A stretch of 64,000 bases of DNA, taken from NCBI GenBank assembly GCA_934718275.1, contig CAKUZD010000005.1, positions 152,064 to 216,063 of the forward strand. Direction: 5' to 3'. Each line of letters begins with the position of its first letter. Position 1 is the first letter of the stretch. Positions 7,854 to 16,356 of this stretch are shown here, piece by piece. A program made the position numbers and the translations under genes. This stretch comes from an uncultured Candidatus Melainabacteria bacterium. GTDB lineage: Bacteria > Cyanobacteriota > Vampirovibrionia > Gastranaerophilales > Gastranaerophilaceae. The notes below the pieces were generated by a model. It was given only the letters and a program-made list of their open reading frames with translations, searched no databases and was not told the DNA's origin.

Positions 7854-9374
7854 ATGGACTTTTTATTGATTATTGCGATTATTGCAGTAATAGCTCTAAT
7901 CGCTGTGCTGTTTGTCCAACATAGCAAAACTAAATCCGTTCTTTTGTCTGTTGAAAAAGATAGACAAGCGTTGGAAGAAAAAGAAAAATTACTTTTAAAA
8001 GAAGCTCGTATCAAAGCAATTGAAGAACTTCAAGATGATAGAGAAAAGCTTAATGAAGAAGAAAGAGAAAGAAGGCAAGAGCTAGCAAGACAAGAACAAA
8101 AATTAGCAAAACGTGAGGACATGCTTGAAGATAAAATTCAAGAATATACCGATAAAGATCTTCAAGCCCAGAGAAAAATAGATGAACTTCTTGAAAAAGA
8201 GGATTATTTAGCAGAAATTGTTCAAAAACAAACGACAGAACTTGAAAGAATTTCCGGAATGTCCGCAGAAGAAGCAAAAACAATGCTTTTAGACCAATTG
8301 AAGCATGATTTGGCGCAAGAACAAATGCAGTTAGTAAGAGAAAATGAAGCTAAAATTAAAGAAATTTCTCTTGAAAAAGCAAAAGAAATTCTTTCTACAA
8401 CAATGCAAAGATGTATGATTGAACAGGTTGTAGAAACAACTGTTTCTGTAGTCGCATTACCAAATGACGAAATGAAAGGTCGTATCATTGGTAGAGAAGG
8501 GCGTAATATTAGAGCATTAGAAACTTTAACAGGTGTGGATTTAATTATTGATGATACTCCTGAAGCAGTTGTGTTATCAAGTTTTGACCCTGTTAGACGT
8601 GAGATTGCTAAACTAGCTTTAGAAAAATTGATTGTTGATGGTCGTATTCATCCGGTTCGTATTGAAGAAATGGTTGAAAAGGCTCAAGAAGAAATTGATA
8701 AGAAAATTTGGGAAGAAGGCGAAAATGCTGCTTTAGAAATGGGTGTTATGGGGCTGAATAAGGAATTAATTAAAACTTTAGGCCGACTATATTATAGAAC
8801 AAGTTATGGGCAAAATGTTTTGAAACATTCTTTAGAAGTAGGTCATATTGCAGGCATGCTTGCTGCTGAAATCGGAGCAAATGAAAAAATTGCTAAACGC
8901 GCAGGGCTTTTACATGATATAGGAAAAGCCGTTGACCAAACCCAAGAAGGTACTCATATTCAGTTGGGTGTAGAAATCGCTTCAAGATTTGGAGAAAGAC
9001 CTGAAGTTATTCATGCAATAGAAGCTCATCATGATGACGTGGTTGCAAATACTATAGAAGCTGTTCTTGTAAAAGTGGCTGATGCTATTTCTGCGGGCAG
9101 ACCCGGAGCAAGACGTGATACATTGGAAATTTATATCAAACGCTTGCAAAAAATTGAAGAAATTGTAAACAGCTTTGAAGGTATTAAACAATCTTTTGCG
9201 GTTCAAGCAGGTAGAGAGGTAAGAATAATTGTTGAATCTGAGAAATTTGATGATTTAGCATCTCAAAAGCTTGCTCGAGATGTAGCAAAACGTATTGAAA
9301 CGGAACTTGATTACCCCGGACAAATTAGGGTTACGGTTGTTCGAGAATTCCGTACAACAGAGATAGCAAAATAA
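7854..9374 (+). CDS. rny: Ribonuclease Y
   Basis: A 506-residue membrane-anchored endoribonuclease that starts bulk mRNA decay. An N-terminal transmembrane helix (residues 1-23) is followed by a long charged coiled coil to about residue 190. Next come a KH domain with GRIIGREGRNIRALE and an HD phosphohydrolase domain with LLHDIGKAVD and the downstream HxxD-type residues. Length and order match Rny. The purine-rich GGATAAGG upstream is about 13 nt from the ATG, further than usual. The YmdB-type phosphoesterase gene follows, the same rny-ymdB order as in Bacillus. Confidence 0.95.
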   Translation: MDFLLIIAIIAVIALIAVLFVQHSKTKSVLLSVEKDRQALEEKEKLLLKEARIKAIEELQDDREKLNEEERERRQELARQEQKLAKREDMLEDKIQEYTDKDLQAQRKIDELLEKEDYLAEIVQKQTTELERISGMSAEEAKTMLLDQLKHDLAQEQMQLVRENEAKIKEISLEKAKEILSTTMQRCMIEQVVETTVSVVALPNDEMKGRIIGREGRNIRALETLTGVDLIIDDTPEAVVLSSFDPVRREIAKLALEKLIVDGRIHPVRIEEMVEKAQEEIDKKIWEEGENAALEMGVMGLNKELIKTLGRLYYRTSYGQNVLKHSLEVGHIAGMLAAEIGANEKIAKRAGLLHDIGKAVDQTQEGTHIQLGVEIASRFGERPEVIHAIEAHHDDVVANTIEAVLVKVADAISAGRPGARRDTLEIYIKRLQKIEEIVNSFEGIKQSFAVQAGREVRIIVESEKFDDLASQKLARDVAKRIETELDYPGQIRVTVVREFRTTEIAK

Positions 9375-9391
9375 AATATATAAGGCAATAT

Positions 9392-9418
9392 GGCGTTAGG
9401 ACAATGGTTCTTAACGCC
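9392..9418 (+). promoter_or_regulatory. Stem-loop between rny and the phosphoesterase gene
   Basis: GGCGTTA pairs with TAACGCC across a 12-13 nt loop just upstream of the YmdB-type gene. There is no U-tract, so an RNA-processing or translation-control hairpin is likelier than a terminator. RNase Y is encoded directly upstream, so autoregulatory cleavage here is conceivable but unproven. Confidence 0.4.
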
Positions 9419-9448
9419 AAAGCTCCTTATACAACGGGTTACAAAATT

Positions 9449-10294
9449 ATGAGTGATGATAAGATTATAAAAATTTTATTTTTTGGTGATATGGTTGGCA
9501 GACCGGGGAGATTTGCCGTTCGAGATTATCTGGCTAAGCAATCAGGAGAACTTTTTAATACTTGTCATTCTCAATTTATTATTGCAAATGTCGAAAATGC
9601 ATCACATGGATTTGGTTTAACAGAAAAAAATTATAATGAGATTTCCGAATATGGTGTTGATTGTATGACTTCCGGAAATCATATTTGGGATAAAAAAGAA
9701 ATTTTTAACTACATCGATAGGGCAGATAAACTTGTTCGTCCTATTAACTATCCTGATGGTACTGTGGGTTGTGGAAGCAGAATTTTTGAAATTAATGATG
9801 GAATAAAAATTGGTGTCATAAATGTATTAGGTCGAGTTTTTATGTCACCTGTTGAGTCTCAATGGACTGTTGTAAAAGCAGAATTGGAACGATTAAAAGA
9901 AATAACGCCAATTGTTATTGTGGATTTTCATGCAGAAGCTACTGCGGAAAAGATTTGTTTTGCAAAATATTGTTCAGAACTTGGTGTAAGTGCGTTTTTT
10001 GGTACGCATACACATGTTCAGACTGCTGATGAACAAATAATGAATAATATGGGATATATTACTGATGCCGGTTTTTGTGGCACAAAAGAAAGTGTTATAG
10101 GGATGGAATATAAAACCTCTTTAAATCGTTTTACAACAGTTGTTCCTGAGCGTTATGATGTAGCTGACGGTAGTGTTGTCCAAGTTAATGCTGTTGAAGT
10201 TGAAATAAATGCAACAAGCGGGCATGCTGTAGCTATAAGAAGAATTTTTTGTTATGTAGATAAAGATAAAAAGGAAGAGGAAAATGAAAAGTGA
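9449..10294 (+). CDS. YmdB-type metallophosphoesterase (TIGR00282 family)
   Basis: A 281-residue calcineurin-like phosphoesterase. Its Bacillus relative YmdB acts on 2',3'-cyclic nucleotides and interacts functionally with RNase Y. Visible metal/active-site motifs in order are GDMVGRPGR, NVENASHG, SGNHIWD, DFHAEATAEK and GTHTHVQTADE. I prefer the ATG at 9449 (MSDDKIIKILFFGD) because family members begin directly at the first beta strand. An in-frame ATG at 9404 would add 15 residues and lies inside a stem-loop. It follows rny closely and overlaps the PHP gene by 11 nt, so the three are probably one operon. Confidence 0.88.
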   Translation: MSDDKIIKILFFGDMVGRPGRFAVRDYLAKQSGELFNTCHSQFIIANVENASHGFGLTEKNYNEISEYGVDCMTSGNHIWDKKEIFNYIDRADKLVRPINYPDGTVGCGSRIFEINDGIKIGVINVLGRVFMSPVESQWTVVKAELERLKEITPIVIVDFHAEATAEKICFAKYCSELGVSAFFGTHTHVQTADEQIMNNMGYITDAGFCGTKESVIGMEYKTSLNRFTTVVPERYDVADGSVVQVNAVEVEINATSGHAVAIRRIFCYVDKDKKEEENEK

Positions 10295-11138
10295 TTTACA
10301 CATTCACACTCTATATTCAGATGGTGTGTTCTCGCCTGAGAAAATTGTAGACACTGCTATTGATGTAGGTTTACAAGTAATAGCTTTGACAGATCATGAT
10401 AATGTTTTGTCATATCCTGTTGCAAAAGAATACTTGAAAAAAAACAATATGGAAAACAAGTTAGAAGTTATTCAGGGTATTGAAGTTAATACTTTATATA
10501 AAAATTATGAAGTTCACATTTTGGGTTACTTCATGAATGTAAATGACAATGATTTTAAAAGTATGTTAAAAACTCAGCAACAAGCTCGTATTGAACAAGC
10601 TAATGCAATAATTGATTTATTGGCTAAAAAAGAAGGGATTAGAATAAAGTTTGAGGATATAAAAAAACAGGTAGCAGAGGGCGGAAGTATAGGACGACCG
10701 CATATTGCCAAAGCGATTACAAATGCGGGCGGAACATCTAGTGTTATAGAGGCTTATGCAAAATATATTCATGATGATTCTCCTGTTTACGTTCAGAGAA
10801 AAACAGTAACTCCTCAGGATGCGGTTGAAATAATTTATGATGCAGGAGGAATTCCCGTAATAGCTCATCCGCATGATATTGATATTGCTGAAGAATTGAT
10901 AAAAGAGCTTATGCAGTACGGTCTACGAGGAATTGAAGCTTATCACAGAAAGCATTCTCCTGCTTGTGTTGAATATTTTTCTTCAATGGCAGAGGAATTA
11001 GGACTTGTTGTTACCGGAGGGTCTGATTTTCATGCTCCAAATATAATGAACGGTCAAATTGTGTTGGGCAAGAATTTTGTTCCTGAATGGGTATATGACA
11101 AGTTGATTGCTGAAAAAAAACTAATTGATTTAGCATAA
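10284..11138 (+). CDS. PHP domain phosphoesterase (TrpH/YciV-like)
   Basis: A 284-residue PHP-family hydrolase. The metal-binding motifs are clear: DLHIHTLYSDG at residues 4-14, LTDHDN near 37, an internal Glu in GIEVN, IAHPHD, and GSDFHAP near the C-terminus. Characterised relatives remove 3' phosphates from 3',5'-bisphosphonucleosides or act as 5'-3' exonucleases on short RNA, which would fit its place after rny and the YmdB-type gene. GGAAGAGG inside the upstream gene supplies the ribosome binding site. The exact substrate cannot be read from sequence. Confidence 0.85.
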   Translation: MKSDLHIHTLYSDGVFSPEKIVDTAIDVGLQVIALTDHDNVLSYPVAKEYLKKNNMENKLEVIQGIEVNTLYKNYEVHILGYFMNVNDNDFKSMLKTQQQARIEQANAIIDLLAKKEGIRIKFEDIKKQVAEGGSIGRPHIAKAITNAGGTSSVIEAYAKYIHDDSPVYVQRKTVTPQDAVEIIYDAGGIPVIAHPHDIDIAEELIKELMQYGLRGIEAYHRKHSPACVEYFSSMAEELGLVVTGGSDFHAPNIMNGQIVLGKNFVPEWVYDKLIAEKKLIDLA

Positions 11139-11154
11139 CGATAAAAGAGGTTAT

Positions 11155-11796
11155 ATGACAAAAAAACATTACTGGAAACTTGAATATTCAATTGCGCTTT
11201 TTGTTTTTTTAGGAGTATTACTGCTGATAATGCCGTTTTCTATTGAAAGCACGCGTCAGGCAAATTTTATTTCTAAATGGAATGAAAAGTTTAATAGGGT
11301 TGAATATATGTTTTCAGTGATGAATGCTCATATAACAGATGATATGTTAAAGAGTATGAAACATGCAAAAACTCCACAAGAGAGAGAAAAACTTCTTTTA
11401 ACGTTAGTGAAACCTTATTTAAGGATAAATATAGATGGTTTTACAACGAAACATTACCGTCCGCGTTATATGAATGGAACAAAAATTTATAAGGGTCAAA
11501 CTTACTTTTTTGATGAATTTTATTTCGCTGAAAATAATTCAATTGTAGGGATAAAAGATATTCAATCAGATAAATCGGACCAAGTATTATTTTTAATGAT
11601 GTTCGATATGAACGGGATTTTACCTCCAAATCGGTGGGGAAAAGATATATTTGGGGTGAACATATATGATGGTGGAAAAATAGAACCATTTGGATTTGAT
11701 AAGAGTATTGATGAACTTAAAAAAGATTGTTCAGAGTCGGGTACGGGAGTTACTTGTTCATATTATTACAAAATTGGTGGGGGATTTGATGAATAA
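11155..11796 (+). CDS. Membrane-anchored protein with a pilin-like C-terminal domain but no prepilin motif
   Basis: 213 residues with one hydrophobic N-terminal helix (about residues 12-27). The C-terminal third matches the prepilin-like proteins elsewhere in this window: FDMNGILPPNRWGKDIFGVNIYDGG corresponds to DINGLNPPNTYGKDVFRFYID of the protein ending at 22272, and both end in a Cys-containing GSG/TGV segment. It lacks the FTLAE cleavage/methylation motif, so it is probably a non-processed relative or a minor, anchor-type component. It follows the PHP gene by 16 nt and overlaps the LOG gene by 8 nt. Function unknown. Confidence 0.7.
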   Translation: MTKKHYWKLEYSIALFVFLGVLLLIMPFSIESTRQANFISKWNEKFNRVEYMFSVMNAHITDDMLKSMKHAKTPQEREKLLLTLVKPYLRINIDGFTTKHYRPRYMNGTKIYKGQTYFFDEFYFAENNSIVGIKDIQSDKSDQVLFLMMFDMNGILPPNRWGKDIFGVNIYDGGKIEPFGFDKSIDELKKDCSESGTGVTCSYYYKIGGGFDE

Positions 11797-12382
11797 TGTA
11801 AAACGAGTTTGTGTGTTTGCATCTTCTTGCGATTATCTGGAGCAGTCTTATTATAAGATTGCTTCTGAGTTTGGAGAGTTGCTTGCAAAGTCGGACTTTG
11901 ATATGGTTTATGGTGGAAGCTCGCTTGGCTTGATGTGGGCTTGTGCAGAACAGGTTAAGAAAAATGGGCGTCAAATTATTGGAGTAATGCCGGAAAGACT
12001 TCATAATATGGGCGTTTATACAGATGATTGTGTTGAACTTTTTGTGACACCTTGCATGCGTTCAAGAAAAGCTAAAATGGATGAACTATCAGATGCTGTA
12101 GTCGCACTTGCCGGAGGTTTTGGAACGCTTGAAGAATTGTCAGAAATGATTGTTCAAAAACAGCTTGGTTATAATAACAAACCAATTGTATTATTAAATA
12201 CAAACGGATTTTATGACAAACTAATAGATTTTTTTGATGAGATAATAAAACAAAATTTTGCGTCAACTAAGGCTAAAGATCTTTATTATCTAGCACAAAC
12301 ACCAGAGGAAGCTGTTGAATATATAAAAAATTATAAGTTTGAAAATTTGGCAGTAACTAAAGCGGATATTTACAAACGTTAA
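11789..12382 (+). CDS. LOG family protein (TIGR00730 Rossmann fold)
   Basis: A 197-residue protein of the LOG/lysine-decarboxylase-like family, whose characterised members release nucleobases from nucleoside 5'-monophosphates. The nucleotide-binding motif is GGFGTLEEL, preceded by Ala rather than the usual Pro (LAGGFGT instead of LPGGxGT). The GGSSLGLMWA region near residue 45 and MRSRKAKM are also typical. I start at MNNVKRV (11789), coupled to the upstream stop codon and preceded by GGTGGGGG. The in-frame extension to 11690 overlaps the upstream coding sequence and matches nothing in the family. Confidence 0.85.
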   Translation: MNNVKRVCVFASSCDYLEQSYYKIASEFGELLAKSDFDMVYGGSSLGLMWACAEQVKKNGRQIIGVMPERLHNMGVYTDDCVELFVTPCMRSRKAKMDELSDAVVALAGGFGTLEELSEMIVQKQLGYNNKPIVLLNTNGFYDKLIDFFDEIIKQNFASTKAKDLYYLAQTPEEAVEYIKNYKFENLAVTKADIYKR

Positions 12383-12445
12383 TCAATTTGGCAATTTCTT
12401 TTTATGAAATGTCTTTATATAAACATGGGAATAAGGAGTTATGTT

Positions 12446-12727
12446 ATGGTTGATGTTCCAAAAGTTGCTGTAAATCCATCATTTGTCAGTTCTGCAAATG
12501 CTTTGAAAAACGCTAAAGCCAAGCGTGAAGCTTTAAGATTGGAAAGTTTTGGTTCTAATGATAAAAGTTTGATTTCGAAGTATCGTATGGCTGAAAGAGA
12601 CTTTCACAATGCGGAAGCGATTTTTTGTTCGCAAAAAGGGCTTATTGGAGGTGGAAATTTGACGGAGTCTCAAGGGATGGCTCAAGTTGATAGTATTATG
12701 AATTCAGTTCATTCTTGGTATGTATAA
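12446..12727 (+). CDS. Small protein of unknown function
   Basis: 93 residues (MVDVPKVAV at the start), mostly helical and charged in the middle (ALKNAKAKREALRLESFG), with a conserved-looking C-terminal QVDSIMNSVHSWYV. No recognised domain. The start at 12446 has AAGGAG seven nucleotides upstream, and a strong terminator follows the stop immediately. These make it a credible expressed gene. Confidence 0.6.
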   Translation: MVDVPKVAVNPSFVSSANALKNAKAKREALRLESFGSNDKSLISKYRMAERDFHNAEAIFCSQKGLIGGGNLTESQGMAQVDSIMNSVHSWYV

Positions 12728-12755
12728 AAAAATAGAGCCAATGGCTCTATTTTTT
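12728..12755 (+). terminator. Rho-independent terminator
   Basis: AATAGAGCC pairs with GGCTCTATT around a 3-nt loop, followed by a T-run. It starts directly after the stop codon of the small gene ending at 12727. Confidence 0.9.
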
Positions 12756-12836
12756 GTTTAATATGTTTTCTTTTTTCTTTATCCTGCAAATAAAGATTTG
12801 TTCATAGTGAACTGATTCTTTCTCCAAATTTTCGGA

Positions 12837-13370
12837 TTAATATTGAAGCATTGAAACATTTTTAGGGGAATCAACCAATTTTTCTCTACCTTTTAATGCT
12901 GTTAATTCTATTAAAAATGCAGTACCTACAAGGTTTGCGCCTGCTTTTTTTACAAGTTTACAAGCAGCTTCTGCAGTTCCGCCTGTTGCTAACAAATCGT
13001 CTACAACCAACACATTTGCACCCTGTGGAAATGCGTCTTGGTGAATTTCGATTTTATCTGTGCCATATTCAAGAGAGTATTCTTGAGAATAGGTTGCAGC
13101 AGGAAGTTTATTAGGTTTTCTAACCGGAACAAAGCCAATCCCCATTTTGTAAGCCATTGGCATACCCAAGATAAAACCACGACTTTCAATGCCTGCAATA
13201 TAGTCAATTTTTACATCCTTAAACTGTTCACAAAGATAATCAACTATTACTCTTAATGTTTCAGCATCTTTAAGAGCTGTTGTTATATCACGGAATATAA
13301 TTCCTTCTTTGGGGAAATCTTTTACATCTCTGATTTTGCTTTTTACATCAACAATTGTTTGTGTTGCCAT
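12837..13370 (-). CDS. apt: Adenine phosphoribosyltransferase
   Basis: A 177-residue purine-salvage enzyme that makes AMP from adenine and PRPP in the cytosol. The PRPP-binding motif is VLVVDDLLATGGTAEAA. The N-terminal DFPKEGIIFRDIT and the GIESRGFILG segment are typical of Apt. Length is normal. An AAAAGGAG Shine-Dalgarno overlaps the end of the preceding glycosyltransferase gene (17 nt gap), so the two are probably co-transcribed, although their functions are unrelated. Confidence 0.95.
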   Translation of the reverse strand: MATQTIVDVKSKIRDVKDFPKEGIIFRDITTALKDAETLRVIVDYLCEQFKDVKIDYIAGIESRGFILGMPMAYKMGIGFVPVRKPNKLPAATYSQEYSLEYGTDKIEIHQDAFPQGANVLVVDDLLATGGTAEAACKLVKKAGANLVGTAFLIELTALKGREKLVDSPKNVSMLQY

Positions 13371-13387
13371 TTATTTTTCTCCTTTTA

Positions 13388-14878
13388 TTATTTTTGATTG
13401 TTTTCGTTTTTTGTTAATTTTTCAAGAATTTTAAAATCTTTTAGACTAAAATCTTTTAGGTTAACATCGCCGTATAGTTTATTTTCGACTAGTATTTGTT
13501 TCAATTTTCCTTTGTATTTTTCGGTGTATGCTTTTGTTTTTTCAAGTTCTTTTATAATCAGGTCCTTAATGCTGGCTTCTTCTTCTCTAACCAGGCCGTG
13601 AGCGGTTTTTCCCCAATTCATATCTTTTTTCATAAATAATATTTTGAAACAAATATAAAGAACTAGTGGAAACCAAATTACGAGCAAATATACAGAGGTT
13701 TCTAATGCTTCGAAAGTTGCATCTAATCTCGGCATATAATCATAGCGTCTTAGAGCGTATCTTGCTGCGAAAAAGAAACCAAATCCGATTAGGCAACCGA
13801 TGATTATAGAAGAATAAAGCATGTGCGGAGGGGCTTGCTTAGCTAATACTTTAAATCCTCTGATTATAATTTCCATTAAAAACCATCCTGGCATAATAAA
13901 CTCAGAGATATAAGCCATCATGTCAAGTCCTGCTCGAAGTGACATGTCTTTTGAACAAAGAGCTGCTCCTGAGTATTCTAAATAACGGCGAATAGTACCT
14001 TCTAACCATCTTCTTCTTTGTCTGTACAAAGGTCTTACATATATAATTCCTTCTTCATACACGATAGCATCGGGACAAAATCTTATATCCCAACCTTTTA
14101 TATGCATTCTTGTAGACATGTCTAAATCATCAACAATTGTGTAATTATTCCATCCGCCAATATCTTCTATTGCTTGACGTTTAATTAATTCTCCGTTTCC
14201 TCTTAATTCAACTGCTCCTTTTACTGAATCTCTCCCAACTTGAAAATATGTATCAAGAGTATATTCATTATTTTGGCAACGAGTTAAAAGATTTGTATTT
14301 TTATTTCGAATAACTTTTCTTGCTTGGACTGCGCCAACATCTTTCGGTTCAAGGTGTGGAATTAATGTAGTCAAAAAATCTGCATCAACGGTTGCGTCAG
14401 CATCAAATACTAATATAGCTTCCCCTTTAGCAATTTTGAAAGCATCATTTAACACTGCAGATTTCCCCGGGAAAGCATCTTTTGCTCGAATTAATGCTGT
14501 AACTTTATCATATTTTTGTTCCAAATTTTTTATAACGGAAGCTGTGTTATCAGAGCTTCTATCATCAATTACTATGACCTCAAAATTTTCATAGTCCATA
14601 TTTAAAATGTTTTGTACGGTATTTTCAATGACAGATTCCTCGTCATGTGCCGGAATTAGAACAGATACGAAAGGTTTGTAATTTTCGTTAATTACTTGTG
14701 GATATTTTTGTAATTTTCTTGTTTGAAGTTTGTATGACAAGTTCATAAAACCAACGTATAGTGACATTAATACGCACAATATTGCAAGTCCCCATACGGT
14801 GTTAAAATAACTTTGAAAAATGTATATAAAAACTCCAAGCCCAAAAACTATTAAAAATAATAAAATTCTTTCTTTCAT
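13388..14878 (-). CDS. Membrane glycosyltransferase, family 2 (processive type)
   Basis: A 496-residue integral membrane enzyme that probably polymerises or transfers sugars to an envelope polysaccharide. Two N-terminal transmembrane helices (about 4-22 and 27-45) precede a GT-A domain with VLIPAHDEE, VIDDRSSDNT, FDADA (the DxD metal site) and DDLDMS. QRRRW forms the Q-x-x-R-W motif of processive enzymes such as PgaC, NodC and cellulose synthases. Two or more C-terminal helices follow, then a charged cytoplasmic tail of about 100 residues (KDLIIKELEKTKAYTEKYK), longer than usual. Sugar and acceptor are not predictable. Confidence 0.85.
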   Translation of the reverse strand: MKERILLFLIVFGLGVFIYIFQSYFNTVWGLAILCVLMSLYVGFMNLSYKLQTRKLQKYPQVINENYKPFVSVLIPAHDEESVIENTVQNILNMDYENFEVIVIDDRSSDNTASVIKNLEQKYDKVTALIRAKDAFPGKSAVLNDAFKIAKGEAILVFDADATVDADFLTTLIPHLEPKDVGAVQARKVIRNKNTNLLTRCQNNEYTLDTYFQVGRDSVKGAVELRGNGELIKRQAIEDIGGWNNYTIVDDLDMSTRMHIKGWDIRFCPDAIVYEEGIIYVRPLYRQRRRWLEGTIRRYLEYSGAALCSKDMSLRAGLDMMAYISEFIMPGWFLMEIIIRGFKVLAKQAPPHMLYSSIIIGCLIGFGFFFAARYALRRYDYMPRLDATFEALETSVYLLVIWFPLVLYICFKILFMKKDMNWGKTAHGLVREEEASIKDLIIKELEKTKAYTEKYKGKLKQILVENKLYGDVNLKDFSLKDFKILEKLTKNENNQK

Positions 14879-14978
14879 CCTACATACTCCAATCCTTCAA
14901 TATTATACCAAAAACTATTTTAAATTCCTATAAATGAATGTTTTAAATGTAAAAAAGTGTTAAAAATAGTTAAAACGC

Positions 14979-15006
14979 TTGCTTTTAAAAACTGTTCAGC
15001 TATAAT
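14979..15006 (+). promoter_or_regulatory. Promoter of the HU gene
   Basis: TTGCTT (14979-14984), a 16-nt spacer and a consensus TATAAT (15001-15006), about 35 nt upstream of the start. A GAAGGAG ribosome binding site lies between the -10 and the ATG. Confidence 0.7.
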
Positions 15007-15040
15007 TATTTTTGTACATATAGAAGAAGGAGTTTTTATA

Positions 15041-15316
15041 ATGAACAAAGAAGAATTAGTACAAGAAATCGCTAAAAAAGCAAATGTAACACAAAAAGAA
15101 GCAGCAGAAGTTTTGGGAGCTTTGATTGAAACAGTTCAAAAAACAGTTGCTAAAGGTAAAAAAGTAACTTTGGTTGGTTTTGGAACTTTTGAAGCTAGAA
15201 AAAGAGCTGCTAGAATCGGTCGTAACCCACAAACAGGTAAAGAGTTAAAAATCCCTGCAACTACAGTTCCTGCTTTTTCAGCTGGTAAAAAATTCAAAGA
15301 TGCTGTTAATAAATAG
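15041..15316 (+). CDS. hup: DNA-binding protein HU
   Basis: A 91-residue nucleoid protein of the HU/IHF family. It starts MNKEELVQEIAKKANVTQKEA and contains the DNA-binding arm signature GFGTFEARKRAARIGRNPQTG ending in AFSAGKKFKDAVN, as in canonical HU. I use the ATG at 15041, which has GAAGGAG upstream; the in-frame extension to 14957 runs through the promoter. It is monocistronic, with its own promoter and terminator. Confidence 0.95.
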   Translation: MNKEELVQEIAKKANVTQKEAAEVLGALIETVQKTVAKGKKVTLVGFGTFEARKRAARIGRNPQTGKELKIPATTVPAFSAGKKFKDAVNK

Positions 15317-15336
15317 TTTTTGAATACGGATATTTT

Positions 15337-15367
15337 TTAAAAAGCACTCCGCAAGGGGTGCTTTTTT
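15337..15367 (+). terminator. Rho-independent terminator of the HU gene
   Basis: AAAGCACTCC pairs with GGGGTGCTTT around a GCAA tetraloop, followed by a T-run. Confidence 0.9.
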
Positions 15368-15372
15368 GTATC

Positions 15373-15401
15373 TTGAAAATCTTTGAAAAATATGTCATAA
15401 T
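15373..15401 (+). promoter_or_regulatory. Promoter of prepilin gene 1
   Basis: TTGAAA (15373-15378), exactly 17 nt, then CATAAT (15396-15401). Copy 2 at 21336-21364 has the same -35 and spacing with GATAAT. AGAGAGG precedes the ATG at 15435. Confidence 0.7.
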
Positions 15402-15434
15402 GGAAAACGTAATATTGAAAAAAGAGAGGATTTT

Positions 15435-15488
15435 ATGAAAAGATTTGAATTTGAGAACGTTCTCGGGGGGGGGGCAATCGCTGCATAA
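15435..15488 (+). CDS. Leader reading frame of prepilin 1 with a G10 tract (frame-interrupted)
   Basis: The ATG at 15435, with a good AGAGAGG site, reads MKRFEFENVL, then three Gly codons from ten G's (15465-15474), and stops at 15486-15488. If the tract held 11 (or 8) G's the same ATG would read on without a stop through NRCITSHNYGFGLIEALK and QNDDNKR into the prepilin frame at 15599. The arrangement is repeated at 21398-21451. This points to a switchable or slippage-dependent 5' end of the pilin gene, not an independent peptide. Confidence 0.65.
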   Translation: MKRFEFENVLGGGAIAA

Positions 15489-15598
15489 CCTCTCATAATT
15501 ATGGTTTTGGACTGATTGAAGCATTAAAAAGCTCATCTTTTTATGATGGAGTTTTAAAAAGATTTTTCGCTATTGCTCAGAATGACGATAACAAGAGA

Positions 15599-16342
15599 AT
15601 GTGTAATACTATTTGTGCCTTCACGCTGGCAGAAGTACTAATTACACTTGGTATTGTCGGTGTTGTTGCAGCGTTGACAATGCCGGGTTTAATTAATAAT
15701 ATTAAACATAAACAGTTGGAAGTCGCTTTTAAATCAGCTTATTCTATTTTTTCTCAAGCTGCACAAAATATAAAAAGAGAGGATATGGAGGGATTTGGAA
15801 GTTATTATTCTTACTTTGATAATGAAAAACAAATAAATCCAAATGCTCCTCAGTTTAAAGATGTTTTTTATAAAAATTCCGGATTAAAGGTTGTTGGTAA
15901 ATGTCAATATGATGATATATATGTAAAAAATTATACCAAAACAACAACAGCAGAGTCATATTATATTAATGTTCCCGGCTCTACTCGTATTATGCTGCAA
16001 GATGCTTTATCTAATGGTATGTGTTCTACTTTTACGATTACTGCGGCTACGATTTTCTTCATAGTTGATATAAATGGAAGAAAGGCGCCAAATGTTTTAG
16101 GTCATGATGTTTTTTTCTTTAAAATAGATAATAATAATGATAATTTAGTACCGCTAAAAATGAAAAAGTTGTACACAGATGAGGAGTTGGAAAAAACAGA
16201 TAGTCCGTATCATTATGTTATGGGTGATCCTTGTTCAACCAAATCAAAACAGGTCGGAAACGGAACAGGCTGTTCTTATTATGCTGTAATAAATCAAAAT
16301 CCAGATGACCCGTCAAAAGGGTATTGGGAGAGTCTGCCTTAA
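15599..16342 (+). CDS. Type IV prepilin-like protein 1
   Basis: 247 residues from the in-frame ATG at 15599: a short leader MCNTICA, then the class III prepilin motif FTLAEVLITLGIVGVVAALTMP with Glu at position 5. A globular domain follows with the DINGRKAPNVLGHDVF motif shared by all prepilin-like proteins here, and a Cys-rich tail. Such proteins are cleaved by a prepilin peptidase and assembled into pili or pseudopili. This ATG has only a weak purine stretch upstream; the well-formed start at 15435 is out of frame because of the G10 tract. The short product may be the ground state and the 11-G form an extended product. Confidence 0.75.
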   Translation: MCNTICAFTLAEVLITLGIVGVVAALTMPGLINNIKHKQLEVAFKSAYSIFSQAAQNIKREDMEGFGSYYSYFDNEKQINPNAPQFKDVFYKNSGLKVVGKCQYDDIYVKNYTKTTTAESYYINVPGSTRIMLQDALSNGMCSTFTITAATIFFIVDINGRKAPNVLGHDVFFFKIDNNNDNLVPLKMKKLYTDEELEKTDSPYHYVMGDPCSTKSKQVGNGTGCSYYAVINQNPDDPSKGYWESLP

Positions 16343-16356
16343 AAGCTTGTATAAAT

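Larger units (their letters stand above)
15371..15657 (+). repeat. Promoter-leader-prepilin repeat, copy 1
   Basis: About 290 bp that recurs with high identity at 21334-21620, covering promoter, ribosome binding site, first ATG, a G10 tract, a 40-codon leader and the conserved prepilin N-terminus. Outside these limits the two loci diverge. It reflects duplication of a whole expression unit, not a mobile element with visible ends. Confidence 0.85.

Noticed and set aside
15371..15657. Insertion sequence or transposon as the source of the duplicated prepilin leader
   Set aside because: No terminal inverted repeats, target duplications or transposase at either copy; the repeat limits coincide with promoter and pilin N-terminus.
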